A stretch of DNA of 64,000 nucleotides from Amycolatopsis arida. GTDB taxonomy: Bacteria; Actinomycetota; Actinomycetes; Mycobacteriales; Pseudonocardiaceae. This document shows, in pieces, positions 26,078 to 34,590 of this stretch (the stretch's first letter is position 1; every line of letters begins with the position of its first letter). The DNA lies in assembly GCF_900115565.1 (NCBI RefSeq), contig NZ_FOWW01000015.1, positions 1-64,000 of the forward strand, written 5' to 3'. Under the pieces are notes generated by a model that did not search any database, had not been told where the DNA came from, and saw only the letters and a list, made by a program, of their open reading frames with translations. Made by a program: the position numbers and the translations under genes.

Positions 26078-26365
26078 TTACACACCGAAGACGAAGAGAT
26101 CGGCGCCAGGAGTGGCCGCGTAGAACCCTTGTCCCGTGCCTGTTCCTTGCCGAACCTGTGGGAAGCAGGAACCCGGGACGCAGCGAGCGCGGCGACAGTC
26201 GCGGGTGCGCGCGTCGTAGCTCGCTCCTTCCAGGTCTCCGCACACCAATTTGTCTGGAGCGCATCTAAAGCACGGGTTCGGGTCGAGCCGTATCGAACGG
26301 TCACAATCCGCACCAAACAGAACCGCCTTTTCTGCGGGTTCTCCGTTTTCGCTGGTAGGAGGCAT
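26078..26365 (-). CDS. Small Cys-rich hypothetical protein
   Basis: This 95-residue open frame has ATG 26365, GAGGAC shortly upstream, and six Cys in its middle (FGADCDRS, NPCFRCAPDKLVCGD, TRDCRRARC, GSCFPQ). A CxxC pair and further Cys suggest a small zinc or disulfide-bearing protein, but the arrangement matches nothing I know. Codon third positions are mixed, unlike the neighbours, so it is either foreign or not a gene. It ends 58 bp after the antiporter stop, convergent to it, and starts beside a tmRNA-like 3' end, a usual place for mobile-element cargo. Confidence 0.35.
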   Translation of the reverse strand: MPPTSENGEPAEKAVLFGADCDRSIRLDPNPCFRCAPDKLVCGDLEGASYDARTRDCRRARCVPGSCFPQVRQGTGTGQGFYAATPGADLFVFGV

Positions 26366-26391
26366 GTCCGGTCCTCACTGGCAGTGAGGGG

Positions 26392-26517
26392 TCAGGGTTC
26401 GAGTCCCCTCAGCTCCCGCAGCCGGACGACCTCGCACAGCCTGTCCTCGGGCAGCACCTCTGCCAAGACCTGGTCGATGCCCACGTGCCGGACGATGGCC
26501 TCGGCGGCGCGACGGCC
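26392..26517 (-). pseudogene. P-type ATPase fragment (P-domain piece)
   Basis: The minus-strand frame reads AAEAIVRHVGIDQVLAEVLP then EDRLCEVVRLRELRGLEP and stops. In metal ATPases the LGIxxVxAEVLPEDK segment follows the phosphorylation domain. Only about 40 residues survive. It lies tail-to-head with an A-domain fragment on the other strand, so the gene was broken and partly inverted. Confidence 0.5.
26393..26416 (+). other. tmRNA (ssrA) 3'-end-like attachment-site remnant
   Basis: CAGGGTTCGAGTCCCC followed by TCAGCTCC resembles the T-arm and acceptor end of actinobacterial tmRNA, whose last bases before CCA are typically TCAGCTCC(A). Here CGCAG replaces ACCA and no upstream tmRNA body is present. 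The 3' end of ssrA is a common integration site for islands, so this is probably a leftover att half. The inference is from memory of the RNA family. Confidence 0.4.
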
Positions 26518-26525
26518 GTGCCGCT

Positions 26526-26690
26526 CTGGACGTCTCGGTGATCAACGGCGAGTCCGTGCCGATCGAGGAGTCCGTGCCGATCGAGGCAGGACCCGGCGCC
26601 GAGGTGCTCGCCGGGTCGATCAACGGCACCGACGTGCTCGAAGTCGCCGTTACCACCACCGCCGGGGACAACTCCCTGGCCCGGGCCGGC
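26526..26690 (+). pseudogene. P-type ATPase fragment (actuator-domain piece)
   Basis: The frame reads LDVSVINGESVPIEESVPIE, then AGPGAEVLAGSINGTDVLEV and TTTAGDNSLAR, the actuator domain of a metal-transport ATPase (TGES/TGEP region). An 18-bp unit GAGTCCGTGCCGATCGAG is duplicated in tandem at 26550-26585, giving the repeated ESVPIE. Nothing before or after matches. From 26690 to 26940 I see no gene. Confidence 0.55.
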
Positions 26691-26940
26691 CTCTCTCGGG
26701 TCGGTGTTTCGCCTCGAGTGGCGCCCGGGCTCGGGTGGACGGGTCAGGAATAGCGTCGCGGGTCACCGGGGCCGAGGCGCACCGCGTCATCGGAGAGGGC
26801 GGCGCCAGCTGGCTCAGGCTCACGAAGGTGGGGAGCACTACCGGCGGCACCGAACGGCTCCTCACCGCTGACATCTCGCGTTGACCTGGACCGGACGCGG
26901 CCCCTTCCCGGGACCACCGACGCCACGGAATGACGAACGC

Positions 26941-27591
26941 TCAACGGCTCTCCGTGGCCATCCGCAGCCCGAGGGCGACGAGGACGGTGCCGCTGATCGC
27001 GTCGAGCCGGCGCCGGACCGTCGACCGGCGGAACCACCCGCTGGCCCGGCCGACCACGGCCGCCAACGTCAGGTACAGCACCACCTCGATGGCCACCTGC
27101 AATACGGCGAGCACCGCGGTCGTGGTGAACAACGGCCACCCCGCCGGCACGAACTGCGGATAGAACGCGATCACGAAAGCGGCGGCCTTCGGGTTCGCCA
27201 ACATCACCAGCGCGCCCTCACCGAACGCCTTCACCCAGCCGCTCGCCGAGTCGACCGGCGACCCGGCACCGGAGTCCGGCAGCACCCCGCTCCCGCGGGC
27301 GCGCCACGCCGAACGCCACGCCTTGATCCCCAGGTACAACAGGAACCCAGCGCCGACGACGCGCAACACGAGGAACGCGACCTCCGAAGCGGCCACCTTC
27401 GCCGCCAACCCGGCGGCGGCGAACAGCGCCCACAGGTACAGGCCGGCCTCGAGCCCGAGCACCGTCGGGACGGCACCGGCGAACCCGCGTACCGCGGCCC
27501 GGCGCAGGATCAACGCCATCGCCGGGCCGGGCGAGGCCGAGATCAGGACCACCGCGACGACGAACGCGGGCATCATGCCGACAAGATCCAT
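26941..27591 (-). CDS. LysE/RhtB-family amino acid exporter
   Basis: This 216-residue membrane protein with about six segments carries the family opening VAVVLISASPGPAMALIL and GLEAGLYLWALFAAAGLA, then FLLYLGIKAWRS and LANPKAAAFVIAFYPQFV. LysE/RhtB proteins export basic or neutral amino acids and related compounds. AGGATG stands close to ATG 27591. It is followed on the same strand, 65 bp upstream, by an ECF sigma gene, though they need not be co-transcribed. The substrate is unknown. Confidence 0.88.
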   Translation of the reverse strand: MDLVGMMPAFVVAVVLISASPGPAMALILRRAAVRGFAGAVPTVLGLEAGLYLWALFAAAGLAAKVAASEVAFLVLRVVGAGFLLYLGIKAWRSAWRARGSGVLPDSGAGSPVDSASGWVKAFGEGALVMLANPKAAAFVIAFYPQFVPAGWPLFTTTAVLAVLQVAIEVVLYLTLAAVVGRASGWFRRSTVRRRLDAISGTVLVALGLRMATESR

Positions 27592-27656
27592 GACGCATCC
27601 TGGCCGCCACACGGGTTCCGGCTCAACCGGATTGATGGCCGGCGGTGGCGCCGCGG

Positions 27657-28664
27657 TCAGCCAGCTGTTCCGGACAACCCGAAGCGGCGCGGCAGATCGT
27701 CGCCGAGGAACCACGTGACGGTGCGGATCCGGTCCACCTCCAGGGTCAGCACCAGCAACCCGGCAGGATGCGCCGTCGAGCCGCCGGGCTCGGTGAGATG
27801 GCAGCCGAGCGCCGGCTGCGTGTTGGCGCGGGTGGGAGTCAGCCGGAAGCGGCGGCGTCCACGCCAAGTCGTGAACATGGTGAGGAAGGCCGCGATCGCG
27901 GGCGGGCCGTGGTACTCGTGGGGCGCCGGTGGCATGACCAGCCACGCGTCGTCGGTCAGCAACGTGACGACGCCGTCGACGTCGCCGCTGGTGAACGCGT
28001 CGGCGAACCGCCGGGTCAGGTGTCGCTCCTCCGGCGAGCCCGGGAGCGGGACACGTTCGGGATCGATGGTGTGGCGGCGCTGGTCCAGTCGGGTGCGGGC
28101 GCGCTGCAGGGCGCCTTTGATCGCGGTGGCGCTGGTCCCCAGCATGTCGGCGACCTCCGCCGTGGAGAAGCCGAGCACGTCACGCAGCACGAGGGTGGCG
28201 GCCTGGCGTGGCGGAAGGTGCTGCAGTGCCGCGACGAACGCCAGCTCGACCGCCTCTCTGGAGTGGTAACGGGTTTCGGGCCCCGGCGCGTGGTCCGCGA
28301 CCCGATCCAGCATCGTGTCCGGGTACGGTTGCAGCCAGGTCGTGTCACCGCGGCGAGTGGGCTCGGGCGGGTCGAACGGGGGCACCGGCTCGGGTGGACG
28401 ACGTCGCCCGGCTTCGCGCAGCGCGTTGAGGCAGCGGTTGGTGGCGATGCGGTACAGCCACGTCCGCACCGATGCTCGGCCGGCGAAACCGGTCAGACCG
28501 CGCCATGCCGCGATCAGGGTCTCCTGCAGCACGTCCTCGGCATCGGTCAGCGACCCGAGGATCCGGTAGCAATGCAGCCGCAGCTCGCGCCGGTACGGTT
28601 CGGTGAGTTCGCGAAACGCCTGCTCGTCCCCCGCCCGCGCGCGGTCCAGTGTGTCCTGACTCAC
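27657..28664 (-). CDS. ECF RNA polymerase sigma factor with C-terminal SnoaL-like domain (SigX5/TIGR02960 type)
   Basis: This 335-residue protein has sigma region 2 (AFRELTEPYRRELRLHCYRI, DAEDVLQETLIAAWRGL), region 4 (LPPRQAATLVLRDVLGFSTA, MLGTSATAIKGALQRARTRL) and a C-terminal SnoaL/NTF2-like domain of about 130 residues (DAFTSGDVDGVVTLLTDDAW). Sigma factors with this extra domain control themselves through it rather than through a classical anti-sigma factor. The GTG at 28664 is preceded by GGGAGGATG. The divergent gene at 28821 is a TIGR03086 protein, a frequent partner of such sigma genes and a probable target. Confidence 0.88.
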   Translation of the reverse strand: MSQDTLDRARAGDEQAFRELTEPYRRELRLHCYRILGSLTDAEDVLQETLIAAWRGLTGFAGRASVRTWLYRIATNRCLNALREAGRRRPPEPVPPFDPPEPTRRGDTTWLQPYPDTMLDRVADHAPGPETRYHSREAVELAFVAALQHLPPRQAATLVLRDVLGFSTAEVADMLGTSATAIKGALQRARTRLDQRRHTIDPERVPLPGSPEERHLTRRFADAFTSGDVDGVVTLLTDDAWLVMPPAPHEYHGPPAIAAFLTMFTTWRGRRRFRLTPTRANTQPALGCHLTEPGGSTAHPAGLLVLTLEVDRIRTVTWFLGDDLPRRFGLSGTAG

Positions 28665-28820
28665 CGCCGCATCCTCCCATGGCACCCACCCGCGCAGGGA
28701 TCCGTTCGGCCCCGGACCGTTCCGTTCCGGGAGCCGGCGGTGTCTCACCAAGCGAAGGACGCGACACGCGCCTTCAGCACCCCGGGAGCACGAGACACCA
28801 ACCCACGGAAGAAGGCAGCA

Positions 28821-29468
28821 GTGAGCGACGCCATCCACCCGACGCCCATCGACGATCTCACCGCGGTCCTCGCCGTCGTGGGCGACCTGGTCGCCACCGT
28901 CCGGCACGACCAGTGGAGCACGTCCACCCCCTGCCCGGAGTGGGATGTCCGCGACCTGGTGAACCACATGGTCATCGGGAACCGCCTGTTCGCCGCCATC
29001 CTGCGCGGCGAGGCGGCCGTCGCGCCCGGCGTCCTGGACCCCGCGACGAGGGACGCACTCGGCGATGACCCCGTGACCGCCTACCAGGGCGCCGCCGAGG
29101 ACCTCCTCGCCGCGTTCCGGCAGCCGGGCGTACTGGACGAGGTCTTCCAGGTCCCCGCCGGGGCCGTCCCCGGCGTCATCGCGGCACACCTGCGCGCCGT
29201 CGAGGAACTCGTGCACGGTTGGGACCTGGTTCGGGCGACCGGCCAGCGACTCCGGGTTTCCGACCACGTCGTCGAGCGGCAACTCGAGTTCACCCGCGGC
29301 ACGCTCGCTGACATCCCACCGGACCGGGCCCCGTTCGCACCACCGCAACCGGTCCCCGGCGACGCCTCGCCCCTCGATCGGTTGGCCGCCCTCCTCGGCA
29401 GGCCCGTCACCGCAGTGGATCGACGACCACGCCCGTTCACCGGCGGCTCCCCCGCCACCGGCGGCTGA
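28821..29468 (+). CDS. TIGR03086 family DinB-like metal-binding protein
   Basis: This 215-residue protein carries the mycothiol-dependent maleylpyruvate isomerase-type N-terminal bundle: STPCPEWDVRDLVNHMVIGN near the start, with His in LVNHM and in VEELVHGWDL as probable metal ligands. DinB-like proteins of this family often use mycothiol or bacillithiol, and many are of unknown reaction. The GTG at 28821 has GAAGAAGG upstream. It diverges from the ECF sigma gene. Its last 32 bases overlap the convergent Lnt-like gene. Confidence 0.85.
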   Translation: MSDAIHPTPIDDLTAVLAVVGDLVATVRHDQWSTSTPCPEWDVRDLVNHMVIGNRLFAAILRGEAAVAPGVLDPATRDALGDDPVTAYQGAAEDLLAAFRQPGVLDEVFQVPAGAVPGVIAAHLRAVEELVHGWDLVRATGQRLRVSDHVVERQLEFTRGTLADIPPDRAPFAPPQPVPGDASPLDRLAALLGRPVTAVDRRPRPFTGGSPATGG

Positions 29469-30963
29469 CCGAGCTCGACCGCGGGTCGAGCAGTGCGAGC
29501 ACGACCAGGAGCACGATGCCCGTCGCGGTGATCGCGCCGGCGGTGATCGGGACCCAGTCACCCCATCGGACGTAGGGGGTGGTCTCCTCGTACAACGGCA
29601 CATCCACCACGAAGATCCCGTGCTCGTCCGGCGGGACCCAGGCCAGCCGCTCGCCCCGCGCGTCGAACACCGCGGACGTGCCGCTCAGCTCCACCAGGAC
29701 GGCGGAACGGCCGGACTCCACCGCCCGGACCGCCTCGGCACTCGCCTGTTGTGGCTGTGCCCACGTTCCGTGGAACGACGTGAGCGAGCCCTGGACCACC
29801 GTGACGTCGGCGCCCAGCCGAACGAGCTCCCGGCGCAGGTCGGGAAAGATCGACTCGTACGAGATCAGCGGGCCCACCCGTGCCCCGCCGGTCCGCAGTA
29901 TCGCCGGCGCCTCGCCCGGGGCCCTGTCCTCCTCGGCGATCCCGGTGTCCTGGAGCAGCTCACCCAGCAGCGGCCGCAACGGCACGTACTCGCCGAACGG
30001 AACGAGCCGCCGCTTCTCGTACGTGCTCACCAGCCCGCCGGGCCCGTACTGCTGCGTCGTCTTCCGGATCCGACCGTCCGTGGCTCGCGCGTCGACGTTG
30101 ACCAGCACATCGCTTCCCACGGTCGCCGCGACCTGGCGCAGCAGGGCCACCGTATCGGGGCGGCGCGCCGGGTCGAACGGCATGCTGCTCTGCCCCCAGA
30201 CCACCACGTCCTGCCCGCGACCCGCGGCCCCGCGGGTCAGGTCCAGATGCGCGGCGACGCGGTCGTCGGCACCGTGCACGACGCCGGGCTGCACCCCGAC
30301 CACGCGAACGCTGCCGGTCGTCACCGGGTCCGGCCGGAGCAACCCGTAACCGACCGCGAAGGCGGCGAACACGACGGCGAGCCCTCCCCCGAGCAACCGC
30401 GCCGCCCGGCCGGTACCCGGAAGGACCATGGCGGCGAGCCCGACGTTGACCGCCACCAACACGAAGCCGAGCAACCACACGCCACCGAGCGAGGCCACGG
30501 CCAGCACCGGCCGCACCTGCCACTGGGTCAGCCCCAGCAGGCCCCAGGCGCCCCCCAGGTGCTCCCACGAACGCAGCGCCTCGACGCTGACCCAGACCGA
30601 CGGCAGCACCACCGCGGCCGTGGCCACCCGTGCCGCGGAGGGTTCGCGCAGCAGGCGGTACGACGCCAGCCCGAACGGCACCCACACGACACCGGCGACG
30701 GCACCCATCACCAGAGCCAGGACGCCCACGTGCGGCAGTACCCAGTGGAACAGGGTGAGGAAGAACCCCACCGCGGCGAGCGAACTCCGCCACGCGGCCT
30801 CGCCGTACGAGCCCGCACGTCCGGACAGCAGCACCAGCGGGACCAGCCCGACCCACCCCAGCCACCACGCGCCGGCGGCGGGGTACGCGAGCGCCAGCAG
30901 GCAACCGGACGGCAGCGCGAGCCCGCGCACCGCCCAGCGACGCACCCGGCCGCCGACAGACAC
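29437..30963 (-). CDS. lnt: Apolipoprotein N-acyltransferase homologue with altered catalytic triad
   Basis: This 508-residue protein has the Lnt architecture: about seven N-terminal membrane segments, a nitrilase-like domain (from about 218) and a C-terminal membrane anchor (GAITATGIVLLVVLALL). Lnt adds the third acyl chain to lipoproteins with a Glu-Lys-Cys triad. Here the Glu position is Gln258 (VVWGQSSMPF), Lys317 is kept (YEKRRLVPFGEYVP) and the Cys position is Ser368 (PLISYESIFPD). Both changes are clear in the DNA (CAG and TCG). Acyl-enzyme chemistry through Cys is therefore impossible, so it is either a pseudoenzyme or has other chemistry. An active paralogue would be expected elsewhere. 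Confidence 0.88.
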   Translation of the reverse strand: MSVGGRVRRWAVRGLALPSGCLLALAYPAAGAWWLGWVGLVPLVLLSGRAGSYGEAAWRSSLAAVGFFLTLFHWVLPHVGVLALVMGAVAGVVWVPFGLASYRLLREPSAARVATAAVVLPSVWVSVEALRSWEHLGGAWGLLGLTQWQVRPVLAVASLGGVWLLGFVLVAVNVGLAAMVLPGTGRAARLLGGGLAVVFAAFAVGYGLLRPDPVTTGSVRVVGVQPGVVHGADDRVAAHLDLTRGAAGRGQDVVVWGQSSMPFDPARRPDTVALLRQVAATVGSDVLVNVDARATDGRIRKTTQQYGPGGLVSTYEKRRLVPFGEYVPLRPLLGELLQDTGIAEEDRAPGEAPAILRTGGARVGPLISYESIFPDLRRELVRLGADVTVVQGSLTSFHGTWAQPQQASAEAVRAVESGRSAVLVELSGTSAVFDARGERLAWVPPDEHGIFVVDVPLYEETTPYVRWGDWVPITAGAITATGIVLLVVLALLDPRSSSVSRRWRGSRR

Positions 30964-31099
30964 TCCGGCAAACTACCTCGGGGACTCATCGGCGCCGAGT
31001 GAGCACCCCGGATACCCGCCCGTGGCCGACACCAACCATCGCCGCGCCCTTCGTGGCCGGCCTAGACTGGGTTCACGGTCTACTGTGGAGGAATATCGG

Positions 31100-31423
31100 A
31101 TGATCTACGTGTTGCTGGCCGCGGCCATCGTGTCCGAGGTGGTGGGCACGATCAGCCTCCGGCTGTCCGAGGGCTTCAGCAAGCTCGGATACTCGGCCGT
31201 CGTGGTGGTCGGGTACGCGACCGCGTTCGTCCTGCTCTCCCAGGTGCTCAAGCGCGGCATGCCGGTCGGGGTGGCCTACGGTGTCTGGGCCGCGGCGGGG
31301 GTCGCGCTGGTCGCGGTGGCCGGTGCGCTGTTCCTCGGGGAGAGCCTGACGTTGCTCCAGGTCGGCGGGCTGGTGCTGGTGGCCGGCGGGGTGCTCGCGC
31401 TGGAGCTGGGCGCGGCGCACTGA
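31100..31423 (+). CDS. SMR-family small multidrug efflux protein
   Basis: This 107-residue protein has four membrane segments and the essential membrane Glu in AAAIVSEVVGTISLR (Glu13), as in EmrE, Mmr and QacE. SMR dimers export cationic compounds against protons. GXG-type helix packing is seen in segment 3 (YGVWAAAGVALVAVAGALF) and the FLGE..LL.QVGGLVLV tail is typical. GGAGGAATATCGG precedes ATG 31100. It stands alone, so it is more likely a drug/cation or guanidinium exporter of the single-gene kind than a paired SMR. Confidence 0.92.
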   Translation: MIYVLLAAAIVSEVVGTISLRLSEGFSKLGYSAVVVVGYATAFVLLSQVLKRGMPVGVAYGVWAAAGVALVAVAGALFLGESLTLLQVGGLVLVAGGVLALELGAAH

Positions 31424-31547
31424 CCCCGCCGGGGTCGTCGCCGGCCTTCTCCAGCGCCTTGGCGTTCTCCACCCATGACCGGATCGTTCCGCCGCCCGGC
31501 CCGACAGTGCCTGCCGACCAGCGCAAGGGCCGCGCAGGATGGCGGGC

Positions 31548-32129
31548 ATGAACCGTGCGCTTCTCGGAATCGACCTCCAGGAGTCCTTCCGCCGGCAGCC
31601 CCGCTGGGCCACCGTGTCCACACCGGACATCGCCGAACGGGCCGGCCAGCTGGTGCAGTCCGCCCGTGCCGCCGGTGACCTGGTCGTGTGGGTGCTGCAC
31701 GCCGAGCCGGACACCGGCACGGCGTTCGATCCCGTCCTCGGCCACGTCCGGTTGATGCCGGGTCTCGACCCCGCGGCCGGCGAGCCGGTCCTCACCAAGA
31801 CGTCCCGGAACTGCTTCACCACCACCAACCTGCAGCAGCTGCTCACCCGGCGCGGCATCCGGGAGCTCGTCGTGTGCGGAATCCAGACCGAGCAGTGCTG
31901 CGAGACCACCGCCAGGCTGGCCGCCGACCTCGGCTTCACCGTGACCTTCGTGACCGACGCGACCGCCACGTTCCCCATCCCGCACCGCGACGCGCCCGCC
32001 GACCGGCCGGTGGCGGAGCTGCTCGCCGACCCGCGGACGCTGCCCGCCACCGACGTCGTCCAGCGCACCGAGTACGCCCTCGCCGGCCGGTTCGCCACGA
32101 TCGCCCGGCTCGACGAGCTGACCGGGTAG
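31548..32129 (+). CDS. Isochorismatase-family cysteine hydrolase
   Basis: This 193-residue protein carries the Asp-Lys-Cys triad of the family: Asp9 in LLGIDLQESF, Lys in VLTKTSRNCF, and Cys in CGIQTEQCCETTAR after the usual cis-peptide loop. Members hydrolyse isochorismate, nicotinamide or ureido compounds. ATG 31548 has AGGATGG upstream; ATG 31539 would add three residues. The GlxA-type regulator begins 12 bp downstream on the same strand, so the two form an operon and the regulator may sense a related nitrogen compound. Confidence 0.85.
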   Translation: MNRALLGIDLQESFRRQPRWATVSTPDIAERAGQLVQSARAAGDLVVWVLHAEPDTGTAFDPVLGHVRLMPGLDPAAGEPVLTKTSRNCFTTTNLQQLLTRRGIRELVVCGIQTEQCCETTARLAADLGFTVTFVTDATATFPIPHRDAPADRPVAELLADPRTLPATDVVQRTEYALAGRFATIARLDELTG

Positions 32130-32141
32130 GCTGACCGGATC

Positions 32142-33047
32142 GTGCCCACCGTCGCCTTCCTGCTCGCACCCCGGCTGCACCTGCTGGACCTCGCCGGGCC
32201 AGCCCAGGTGTTCTCCGGCGCCGCCGACGCCGGCCACCACTACACGTTGCGGTACGTGGCGGAGCGGCCGGACGTGCCCACCGCGCAGGGGCTGACGATC
32301 CACGCCGGGACCGAGTGGCCGCGGCTGACCCCCGAGGACCTCGTGATCGTGCCCGGCTGGCGGGCCCGGCGGCTGGTCGGCTCCAGCGGGTTCGGCGCGG
32401 CGACCCTGCGCCGGCTGCGGGAGCACCACGAGGCGGGTGGCACGGTCGCCAGCGTGTGCGCCGGCGCGGACGCGCTGGGCCGGGCCGGGTTGCTGGACGG
32501 CCGGCGCTGCACCACCCACCACCAGCTGCAGGACGAGCTGGCCGCCCGGCATCCCCGGGCGCGAGTGGTGCGCGACGTGCTCTACGTCGTCGACGACGGG
32601 GTGGCCACGTCGGCCGGCATCGCCAGCGGCATCGACCTGGCGTTGCACCTGCTCGCCACCCGACACGGACCGGCTCTCGCCGCGCGGGTCGCCAGGGCGA
32701 TGGTCGGCTACGCCCGGCGCAACGGTGACGAGCCACAGGCCAGCGCGATGCTGCGGCACCGGTCGCACCTCGACGACGTGGTGCACCGAGTGCAGGACCT
32801 CATCGACGCCCGGTTCACCGAGCGGCTGCCGCTGGCCGAGTTGGCCGGCTCGGTCGGCTGCGGCGAGCGCACCGTCACCCGGCTGTTCACCGCCGCCACC
32901 GGGATCACCCCGCTGCGCTATCAGCAGGCGCTCCGGGTGGAGCGCGCCGAGCACCTCATCGGCCGCGGCGCGACCGTCGAGTCGGCGGCGCACGTTGTGG
33001 GCTTCGCCGACGCGCGCATGCTGCGGCGGCTGCGAGCGCGGACCTGA
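32142..33047 (+). CDS. GlxA-type AraC-family regulator with DJ-1/PfpI domain
   Basis: This 301-residue protein has an N-terminal class I amidotransferase-like (DJ-1/PfpI) domain: FLLAPRLHLLDLAGPAQVF, VIVPGWRARR, and the nucleophile-elbow-like ASVCAGADALGRAGLL. A C-terminal AraC helix-turn-helix pair follows (LAELAGSVGCGERTVTRLF, ATVESAAHVVGFADARMLRR). GlxA-like regulators bind metabolites in the N-terminal domain. The GTG at 32142 follows the hydrolase stop by 12 bp. The second HTH normally reads GFxSxSxFxRxF; here it ends shortly after MLRRLRART, so the C-terminus is brief. Confidence 0.85.
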   Translation: MPTVAFLLAPRLHLLDLAGPAQVFSGAADAGHHYTLRYVAERPDVPTAQGLTIHAGTEWPRLTPEDLVIVPGWRARRLVGSSGFGAATLRRLREHHEAGGTVASVCAGADALGRAGLLDGRRCTTHHQLQDELAARHPRARVVRDVLYVVDDGVATSAGIASGIDLALHLLATRHGPALAARVARAMVGYARRNGDEPQASAMLRHRSHLDDVVHRVQDLIDARFTERLPLAELAGSVGCGERTVTRLFTAATGITPLRYQQALRVERAEHLIGRGATVESAAHVVGFADARMLRRLRART

Positions 33048-33251
33048 CCCGCCCCGGGGTGGCTACGGCAACCTCGGTTGCCGTTCCCTCGACCCCAGTG
33101 TCACGACTGGGTAACGGTGACCCGGCACGCGGTTCGGCGCGCGGCACCCGGGGCAGCCGGAGCCTGGGTGGCGCGGCCAGTGCTGACCGCGCCAGTGCCG
33201 GGCCGATGACCCGGCACCCCATGCCCAGCCGTCGAACCAGGGTCGAGACCG

Positions 33252-33785
33252 ATGAACCAACCACGCCCGGACCCCCGGCACCCCGGCCTCACCGGCCCCG
33301 CCGACACCGATCGGGAGCCGTGGCCCGACGAGCGGCCAGGGTTCGCCTACGATCCCGCGTCCCTCACCGCACCCCGTGAGGACCCGGCCGTGGCCAGCCT
33401 GCCCAGCGCGCTGGTGTTCCTGGCCGGGGTGTGGCTCGCCGCGTCGCCGTTCGCCCTCGACTACGTCGGGACCAGCGACGTGAGCCACTGGACCGACATC
33501 GTGCTCGGCGCGGCGATCGCGGTGACCGGGCTGGTGCGGACCACGGCGCCGCGGGCACTGCCCTGGTTCAGCCTGGTGAACGTCCTGCTGGGCGCGTGGC
33601 TGGTGGTCCTGCCTTTCGTGCTGGGCCCACCGGGGCTCGACACCGCGGACACCAACCGGTTGGCGGTCGGGGTGGTCGTGGCGCTCCTCGCGGCCAGCAG
33701 CGCCACTCTCACGTTCGTCCATCGGCGTGGCTCCCCCGACCCGTACGGGGCGCTGCCCGGCTCCGCTGAGGAGCGGCGCTCGTAG
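33252..33785 (+). CDS. SPW-repeat membrane protein
   Basis: This 177-residue protein has a polar Pro/Asp-rich N-terminus of about 50 residues and four membrane segments arranged as two repeats (LVFLAGVWLAASPFALDY.., FSLVNVLLGAWLVVLPFVLG). The A-S-P-F and L-P-W-F positions match the SPW motif family of small actinobacterial membrane proteins, whose function is unknown. ATG 33252 has GTCGAG upstream. It ends 11 bp before the stop of the convergent gene. Confidence 0.75.
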   Translation: MNQPRPDPRHPGLTGPADTDREPWPDERPGFAYDPASLTAPREDPAVASLPSALVFLAGVWLAASPFALDYVGTSDVSHWTDIVLGAAIAVTGLVRTTAPRALPWFSLVNVLLGAWLVVLPFVLGPPGLDTADTNRLAVGVVVALLAASSATLTFVHRRGSPDPYGALPGSAEERRS

Positions 33786-33796
33786 TGTCCCGCGGG

Positions 33797-34459
33797 CTAC
33801 TCGCCCTTCATCTTCTCCGCGGCCCGGTGGGCCAGCGCGGCGGCCATCACGTTCTCGTCGGGGTCCGCCGTCGGGCCTTCGACGGCGAACCGCAGCCGCT
33901 CGGCGTCGGGCGCCGGGCGCCCGAGGTGGTAGGCGGCCGCGGTCTCGGCGTAGTGCTCCCTGGCTCCGGCCACGTCACGCTCGCCGGTGACGATGTCGTG
34001 GGCGAGGTTGAGGGTGAGAATGTTCATCGCCTCCGAGTCGCAGCGCGCGCCCAACTCGCCGGCCGTGCGGTCGATCAGGACGCTGCCGTCGAACCGGAGC
34101 AGGTCCACGCACGCGTCCGGCGGGACGCGGTAGTCGACGTACTGGCTCAGGAAATCGGTGTGCGTGGTCGGGAAGTGGTGGACGATCTCGTCCGCGGTCA
34201 GCACCGTGCGGCGCCACGGGCCGTTGCGGTACCACATGAGCTTCGTCGGGGTGACCTCGTTCGGCGGGCCGTAGCGGGTCAGCAACCGTTCCGCGGTGGT
34301 CCGGGGCGCCTGCGGCCAGGCGTCCACCAGTGACTGCACCTCGTCCGGGTTCACCACGTAGCGGGCGCCCAGCTCGGTGCCGCCGTCACCGGTCACCTCG
34401 TGCCGCAGGGCGCTCGCCTTCGTCCTGGCCAGTGCCTCCAGCCGTTGCGGGGTGTCCAT
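33797..34459 (-). CDS. Conserved hypothetical soluble protein
   Basis: This 220-residue protein has no signal peptide or membrane segment. Its middle (RLLTRYGPPNEVTPTKLMWY, WRRTVLTADEIVHHFPTTHT) and C-terminal helices (NILTLNLAHDIVTGERDVAG, HYAETAAAYHLGRPAPDAER) are well formed, and codon bias is that of a real gene. AAGGAGGTC lies just before ATG 34459. I do not recognise a named family or active site. Confidence 0.75.
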   Translation of the reverse strand: MDTPQRLEALARTKASALRHEVTGDGGTELGARYVVNPDEVQSLVDAWPQAPRTTAERLLTRYGPPNEVTPTKLMWYRNGPWRRTVLTADEIVHHFPTTHTDFLSQYVDYRVPPDACVDLLRFDGSVLIDRTAGELGARCDSEAMNILTLNLAHDIVTGERDVAGAREHYAETAAAYHLGRPAPDAERLRFAVEGPTADPDENVMAAALAHRAAEKMKGE

Positions 34460-34590
34460 GAGACCTCCTTCCGTGGCCCACGGATACCCGCTGTCCGGAG
34501 CCCACAACCGTGGGCACGCGTGCGTGGTTTCGGCTCACGCCGGCGGGAAAGCCTCCACCGAAGGGACCGCCTGGATCGGAAGGGACACCC

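Noticed and set aside
31021-31099. Riboswitch (guanidine type) before the SMR gene
   Set aside because: SMR genes are sometimes under guanidine riboswitches, but the 80-base leader shows no matching conserved loops or pairing.
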